DNA of 64,000 nt. Origin: Mytilinidion resinicola. Lineage: Eukaryota > Ascomycota > Dothideomycetes > Mytilinidiales > Mytilinidiaceae. Numbering within the stretch: the first letter of the stretch is position 1; every line of letters starts with the position of its first letter. The notes beneath the pieces were generated by a model, which was given only the letters and a program-made list of their open reading frames with translations, was not told the DNA's origin and made no database searches. The stretch spans positions 692,180-756,179 of the forward strand of contig NW_022985448.1 in the NCBI RefSeq assembly GCF_010093595.1, read 5' to 3'. A program made the translations under genes and the position numbers. Shown here piece after piece: positions 58,594-64,000 of this stretch.

Positions 58594-60905
58594 CTACAGC
58601 CTCGGCCTCTCTGGCGTTTCCCCGCTGCCCCTCACCTCCAGAAACCTCACCGGCACCTCAACCACGCGATCGCGAATCCAATCCGCCACCCCCTTCCCCA
58701 ACCCATCCAGCCTGGCACTCCCACTCACCCCCTTCCCCAGAATCCCATAAACAACAAAGTGCACTGCGCAAATCCCCGCGAACTCGACCCGCTCGATATA
58801 GTACGCCTCCCGCCAATCTTCGCCAAGCAACTCCTTCATTTTCGAAACAGAGAGGAACGAACGCAGCCACGACCACGCGTCGGGGCGGGCGGAGGCTGGT
58901 AAGGAAGAGGGCAGAGCGGTAGGCAGGAAGACGCCGATGTTGAGATTCGCGCCTTTATCACCCGAGCGGGCGAGGGCGATGTCGCCCAACCGCACGGCAC
59001 GCGTTGGGCCAAAGGCACTCAGCGAGCTCGGCTCACGACAGTCGTACGTCTCCCGCGGCGCGAGAGGCTCGGTCTTCGGCGGGGCTGTCGTCGGGTAGGT
59101 CATCCGCTTATTGTTCGGGGACCGGAGGAGCGTGACGGAGGTTTTTAGGGAGCGCTGTGGGTAGAGGGCGGGGTAGAAGGAGAGGTAGGGTTTGGGGAGC
59201 GCGAGCCGCTGGTCGCTGGTGCAGTGGAAGCCGGAGAAGTGCTGCATGCTGAATTCGGACATTGTGGCGGCGAGGCCGAGGTTGGTGGCCGGGGAGGAGG
59301 CTTCGGCGAAGATGCGGAGGTAGGTTGTTGAGGCGAGTTGGCTCGGGGCGTTGGGGGCGGGGATGCCGACTCTAGGGGGTTGTTAGGTGGTGTTTTTTTC
59401 GGGATTTGAGGTGGAGGAGGGGAAAGGGGGGGTTCGGTGGGATGGGGGCCTTGCCTTTGGAACTCTAGAATGTCGAATTTGTCGAGGATGCCTCGTCGTT
59501 TCAGCCCGAAGCGGAGCATTCGCTCGTAGAGATCCCATTTCTCCTTCGTGGCGTAGCCGGTCGCGTTGAGGAGGAGCTCGCTCTGGTAGCCGGCGCGGTA
59601 GAAGATGGCGAGTTTGGTTGTTGGAGGGGGTGGCGCGCCGCGGATGCCTGATAGTCGGACTCTATTAGGGAAGTTTGTTATAAGTAATCTGGGTAAAAAG
59701 GTAAAAGGGAGGCAGGGTCTACCTGTTCTTCCCCACCTGCTCGACTTTTACCTCGTCGAGAATACCCTTGACGTCGCTGTTTAAGTAGATATTCCCCTGC
59801 AGTTCGTACAAGAATTGGCACTTCACAGTGTCTTCCGTCACCATTCCTTTTCCGTTTTCGTGTTTGGTGATGATGCAGCTGCCATCCTTCTCAACCTCCG
59901 CAATGCCAAACACGAGGTCGTATAAGCTATCCAGGTCGTACTCGTAGAATCCGGCGAAGTTGGAGCCAGTCACGTACGCGCTGCATTCGATCAAGTGGCC
60001 CGCAATGAGTGCTCCGGCAAGCCGGTCATAGTCAGTTTCTGACCACGAGTACCAGTACCATGCCGCTCCAATAACCTAGACAGTGTTAGAACTTAGACAC
60101 ATACTCTGACTTCAAGAATGGAAGTCTTACTGGAGACGCATCAGCTACTCTTCCACAAATGATTATATCAGCACCCAGCTCCAACCCTTTCACAATCTCT
60201 CTCGCCCCTAAGTACGCATTGGCCGACACTACGGGCCTTGATTCGTCTTCCAGAAGATTGAGAGTGTCTCTCGGAAAGTTGATCTCTGAGTTGACCGAGT
60301 CCAAATGGGGAGGAAGGCCATTCTTTCTGATATCTTTCATAACCGAGAGAAAGTTGTCGTCTTCTACATAAGCAACAGTAAGCGAATGTCCCTTCTTTGT
60401 GACCTAAACAGAAATATAAGTTCGAGAGACGATATCGGAAGATGGAAATGACACTAACGAGCTCATGGGTCCGCTCCGCCAGCCCCTTTGGATTCTGAGC
60501 TCCTCCGTTGATGATGACCTTAGTCCTCTTCTTAGCTAGGATGTCGATGGTCTGCTCAAGACCATCCCATGCTGTCTGCTCATAGCCAGGGTGAGATCCG
60601 GCGGTGAAGGCTTCAGCGTTTTCTGCGATATTGACTTCTACAGATAGAGCCTCTGGTAAGCTAATGTTCAAGTTTTGTCTGTAGTGCAGACACTGCGTAC
60701 CAGCGAGATAGTCTCCAGTGATAAAGTCGACGTCTCCGAGCTCTGCTTGAAGTTTCATGTGATAGCCGGGGTCCGCTAGAGGGATATGGTCAGAATTGGC
60801 AGGCCTTAATTAGGTACTTAGAAAACTACCTTTATAGCCAGAGCAATTTGCGATACGGACCGGCCGTTTCCCTCGCTGATCGTTCCATCTTGTCTCATAC
60901 GACAT
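58594..60905 (-). CDS. AtuA/DUF1446 family protein
   Basis: Six exons (60905-60830, 60775-60459, 60403-60131, 60075-59723, 59661-59455, 59371-58594) give 667 residues. The N-terminal AtuA domain starts RPVRIANCSGYK and has DVDFITGDYLAG, TKVIINGGAQNPKGLAERTHEL, LELGADIIICGRVADASPVIG, GSNFAGFYEYDLDSLYDLVF and VRLSGIRGAPPPPTTKLAIF. The C-terminal AtuA-like domain (about 510-640) carries VRLGDIALARSGDKGANLNIGVF. The bacterial namesake belongs to the acyclic terpene utilisation pathway, where its exact reaction is unclear; fungal members are uncharacterised. The fifth intron (59372-59454) uses a GC donor (CAAAG/GCAAGG) and is needed to rebuild LEFQRVGIPAPNAPS. Divergent from a CoA-transferase gene, which suggests a shared acyl-CoA-linked catabolic step. 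Confidence 0.9.
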
Positions 60906-61401
60906 TGCGAAATCTGTAGTGAGTACAACCAGCTTTGATCAAATTAAATTGAGAATATTGCAATGCTGGAGCGGATATACTCACAGTTATGGCAGAAACC
61001 TAATATGCTACAGTTGTTCGATATATAAAGCGAAACAGTGAAACGTTGAACGTATACAGCAACTCTATCCTCGTTCCGAATTTACCGAAGTCCCCTCGGC
61101 CTTCAGTAACCATAAAGCTGTGGGTCCATCGGTGGATTAATTCGAGTCGCAGAGCTCGACACGATCTAGCCAATGACAATCCCGCGTGACCTCAACCGAG
61201 GCTTCAGATTACAGGTAGTTCTATGCTCGTACGGGCCATAGCAACTAGGATTCGCCCATGATGGAGATCTTCGGGCCTTCTATACTCTTGAGTCCCCTGC
61301 AACGTAATTTGTATAAAAGGCTGTTGAATATTCGCGGAAGCAGTCTGGTCAGAAAGACACGGAGAGCGAAAAGTGCTACGGGTACAGATTATTTTATCAA
61401 G
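60906..61401. promoter_or_regulatory. Shared divergent promoter of the AtuA-like and CoA-transferase genes
   Basis: 496 bases between divergent starts. TATAAAAG at 61312-61319 lies 83 bases before the CoA-transferase ATG at 61402. TATATAAAG at 61022-61030 lies about 115 bases from the AtuA start and, containing the palindromic TATATA, could serve the minus strand. The first TATA box argues against using the upstream in-frame ATG at 61258. Confidence 0.6.
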
Positions 61402-63301
61402 ATGAGCTCGAATGGGATATCCAAAGACACGAATGGTATCAGCGAAGATCCAGCAATTTACTCAGTGCCACAAAAAGCAAAAAAGCTTTTCCAGAACGGT
61501 ATCCTCAAGAATCCGTTAATTGCACCAACTCTTCCCGCCGAGATTGCGAGTTGCGCCGAAAATATTCACTTCGAAGGAAATGACAAACCTAGCATCCCCA
61601 TCAATTGGCGGTTCGCAGAAAGCATCGCGTCGTTGAAAGGCTTGGAAGCAGCCATGATCAATGTGCTTTTGAAGAGAAAATACGGCCTAGAACCGCAGAA
61701 AGTAGTCATCAACACGTAAGTTACACTTCGAGCTTGCCCTGAACCTACCAACTGACCATTTGTAGCGATCACGCGCAGCTATTCATCATGTCAGCGTTAA
61801 CTTGGACCATTGATCCTAATGGAGAGAATGTAACCATGGCCTCGGGGCCCAAGTATGATAAGTACATCAGAAACCGCGACCTCCACGATCAAGCACTAGG
61901 ATTCCATCGTCAGTCAGCCACGAATATCTATCGAACAAAAGACGGCCGGTTCTTCCATCTGCATGGCAGCATGAACCCGGAACCCACATTGAAGAGTCTG
62001 GGGCTTCCCGTTCGCAAGGACGTAAAAACGGTAGAAGAGTCTTGGAAACCATTCGAAGAGAAGATCGCGCAAATCAACTCCGAGGATCTCCAGAAGCTTG
62101 AATCCGATGAGTGGAAGCAGGCAGGCACGATATGTTGGACAATCGATGAGTATCGCAATAGTGAGCACGGAAAGGCAAACGCTCATATCGGTCTTTATGA
62201 CATTAAAGACGTCCCTTCACCGAATCAACCAGCCTGCTGGTGGCCTGATTCTGCAGAAACCTCTCCGCAAAGACCACTAGCTGGACTGAAGATCGTGGAT
62301 CTAACCCGTGTTATTGCAGCGCCTGCAATCACCCGTGGCCTGGCTGAGTTGGGCGCTAGTGTGATGCGTGTCACTGCTCCTCATATCACTGATTTCTCAG
62401 CGCTTCATATAGATTTGAATTGGGGGAAATGGGAATCAGAATTAGACCTCCGGGAAGAAGACAACCGGGAAAAACTGCGTGCCTTGATTCGAGAGGCTGA
62501 TGTCGTGGTCCACGGGTACCGTCCTGGAGTGCTTGACAAATATGGATTCTCTCAGCAATGCATACTAGACCTCTGCAAGGACAGAGAGCGTGGTTTGATC
62601 GTGGTGCGGGAGAATTGCTATGGATGGCAAGGACCATGGTCGTACAGAAGTGGCTGGCAGCAGATCAGCGATGCGGTAAGTAAGATTTAATTCACCTGCC
62701 TCTCAACTACTGACCCAACTGCGCCAGAACTGTGGTGTATCCATGGAATTTGGACGGGCAATGGGCAACGATGAACCGGTCACCCCTGTTTTCCCGAACT
62801 CGGATTACTGCACAGGCGTTTCCGGCGTCGTAGCCATTCTAAACGCAATTCTACGGCGAGGATCGGATGGAGGATCTTATAGCATTGATGTAAGATTCCA
62901 TGCGCTTGCTTGTTAGTGGATGGAGTGCTAATTGTGACCAGATCGCCTTGAACTACTACTCGCAGTGGTTGGTCAACAGTTGCGGAACCTATTCCCCAGC
63001 AGTTTGGGAAGATGTCTGGGCACGCAACGGAAAGCATGTCTTCCGCCATCATCACAACATGGGCTATACGCTTCCACGGTATATTCAGATGCTGAAGACG
63101 AATAGCGGTTCAGTGCTTTTTAGGCCAGAGTTTTTTGAGGACCGGAAAAATGAGGCGCTAGGGAAGTCAGTCCGGACAGTCGCGCCGGTTTTGAGATTTC
63201 CGGATGGTCCCGTCCAGTTGAGGTATAATATTGGGACGCGTTCGAACGGAGTGGACAAGCCATACTGGCCACAGAATTTGATGACAGAAATTGTGGCGTA
63301 G
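61402..63301 (+). CDS. CoA-transferase family III (CaiB/BaiF) protein
   Basis: Four exons (61402-61715, 61766-62675, 62728-62889, 62942-63301) give 581 residues. The first ~270 residues are an incomplete, divergent family III unit (INWRFAESIASLKGLEAAMI, RNRDLHDQALGFHRQSATNI, TKDGRFFHLHGSMNPEPTLK). The second part begins with the classic RPLAGLKIVDLTRVIAAPAI and has TRGLAELGASVMRVTAPHI, LDLREEDNREKLRALIREAD, VVVHGYRPGVLDKYGF, GPWSYRSGWQQISDAV and NSDYCTGVSGVVAILNAIL, where the Asp is a candidate for the conserved catalytic residue. Family III enzymes move CoA between carboxylic acids. The natural substrate is unknown. An in-frame ATG at 61258 would add a basic 48-residue extension but lies upstream of the likely TATA box. 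Neighbour of the AtuA-like gene. Confidence 0.92.
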
Positions 63302-63657
63302 AATATCTTTGTCGAAAAGGCTGCATCAACCTTCAACAGGCGAGGGCAGTTAAGAGCCGAACGCGATTTTGCATTCACCAATATTGTACCTGGGTAGATA
63401 CTTGTAGGTCAATAGAAGTATACCTTTAGGTTTAGCTCATGAGTCAGCTACCTAATCTCACTTTCCTGAATGGCATCATCCCTCCCCGGCCACACCGGCG
63501 ATGGATTTTCGCTTGTGAGTAGACCATGTAGTGAGTCAGAGCAGACAGCAGGACACTATAAGAGCCGAAGGAAGATACCGAAGGGAGGATATACCTTTCA
63601 AAGTACATGCTTACTAGGACGATAGACCGCTTCATTTACACACCCTACTTCGGATCA
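63302..63657. promoter_or_regulatory. Intergenic region upstream of the GNAT gene
   Basis: About 350 bases between the CoA-transferase stop and the next plus-strand start. No element recognised. Confidence 0.35.
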
Positions 63658-64000
63658 ATGGAATCGCCAACAACTATAACGACACCGCGGTTGCGGCTGA
63701 CTCACATTACAGGAGTGGAGAGCGGCTCTATAGCGTTGTCCGATCTTCATTGTGTTTGGGGCAACGAGATCGCTACTAAGTGGAAGTATGTACGAGCCAT
63801 TTTCTCTGATTTCAGATTCGTCCGAGCTATTTCTAGTAATTCAAGAACGTCTTGTTCGACGATAAGTCGGGACTGACTTCGTTATAGCATCCACGGGTCC
63901 TGCAAGACGTTGTCAGAAACCGAAGAACGGGCAAGAACAATCTTGAAGAAGGCGCAAGACTACTTCATTGTCCACAGAAAGGTTCCTGGCCAGCATCTGG
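63658..64000 (+). CDS. GNAT-family N-acetyltransferase-like protein (5' part only)
   Basis: Two exons are seen (63658-63785 and 63888 to the window edge). The translation MESPTTITTPRLRLTHITGV then VWGNEIATKWN/IHGSCKTLSETEERARTILKK resembles the opening of RimJ/RimL-type GNAT acetyltransferases: TxRLxL at the N-terminus, then a helix before the first acceptor-binding strands. The acetyl-CoA-binding motif would lie beyond the window. The 102-nt intron has donor GTATGT and acceptor TTATAG. Substrate unknown. Confidence 0.65.

Noticed and set aside
61258..61401. Upstream in-frame ATG of the CoA-transferase as the start
   Set aside because: A TATAAAAG box lies downstream of it at 61312, so transcription likely begins after this ATG; the extension could still be a targeting peptide on a longer transcript.
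1..64000. Transposons, CRISPR arrays, rRNA genes
   Set aside because: No reverse transcriptase, transposase, terminal repeats, regularly spaced repeats or rRNA-like sequence was seen on either strand.

Overview
This is filamentous fungal nuclear DNA from an ascomycete of the Pezizomycotina. Short GT-AG introns of about 45-85 nt with CTAAC-type branch sites, fungal housekeeping genes (RPB2, NPR2, Dsk2, a Dia2/Pof3-type F-box protein, urease) and a Zn2Cys6 regulator all point that way. A dothideomycete is my best guess from the look of the RPB2, urease and polysaccharide genes, but I could not run a comparison. There are 20 protein genes and one weaker candidate. I see no rRNA, tRNA, transposon or CRISPR.

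The left third (1-21161) is one biosynthetic system. In order it holds a UDP-glucose 4-epimerase (uge3-like, minus), a spherulin-4-type glycoside hydrolase (sph3-like, plus), a membrane-anchored GH114 endo-galactosaminidase (ega3-like, minus), a secreted polysaccharide deacetylase (agd3-like, minus) and a giant multi-domain, multi-pass GT4 glycosyltransferase of about 3005 residues (gt4c-like, plus). This is the complete five-gene galactosaminogalactan (GAG) exopolysaccharide set known from Aspergillus fumigatus, and from memory it is in the same gene order. The epimerase makes UDP-Gal/UDP-GalNAc, the membrane synthase polymerises and probably exports the chain, the deacetylase makes it cationic and adhesive, and the two hydrolases trim or process it. 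Two divergent promoters (uge3/sph3 and agd3/gt4c) could co-regulate most of the cluster.

The middle part (21.9-40 kb) holds an FG nucleoporin of the Nup2/Nup50 type with a Ran-binding domain, a possible small membrane protein, an NmrA-like NAD(P)-binding protein, the TORC1 regulator Npr2, a Zn2Cys6 transcription factor with a 3.4-kb gene-free upstream region, and a cyclophilin-RRM protein (PPIL4/Cyp6 type).

The right part (40-64 kb) holds RPB2, a quinone-oxidoreductase-like MDR protein, the ubiquilin Dsk2, a TPR/F-box/LRR protein (Dia2/Pof3), an unrecognised fungal protein, urease (9 exons), an HMG-box protein, a divergent pair of an AtuA/DUF1446 protein and a CaiB/BaiF CoA-transferase, and the start of a GNAT acetyltransferase cut by the window edge.

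Exon coordinates were worked out by eye from splice sites, reading phase and family conservation. For every complete multi-exon gene except the epimerase the exon lengths sum to a multiple of three. Three genes (RPB2, the oxidoreductase and the F-box gene) contain introns that are a multiple of three and stop-free, so a simple ORF reading would wrongly include them.
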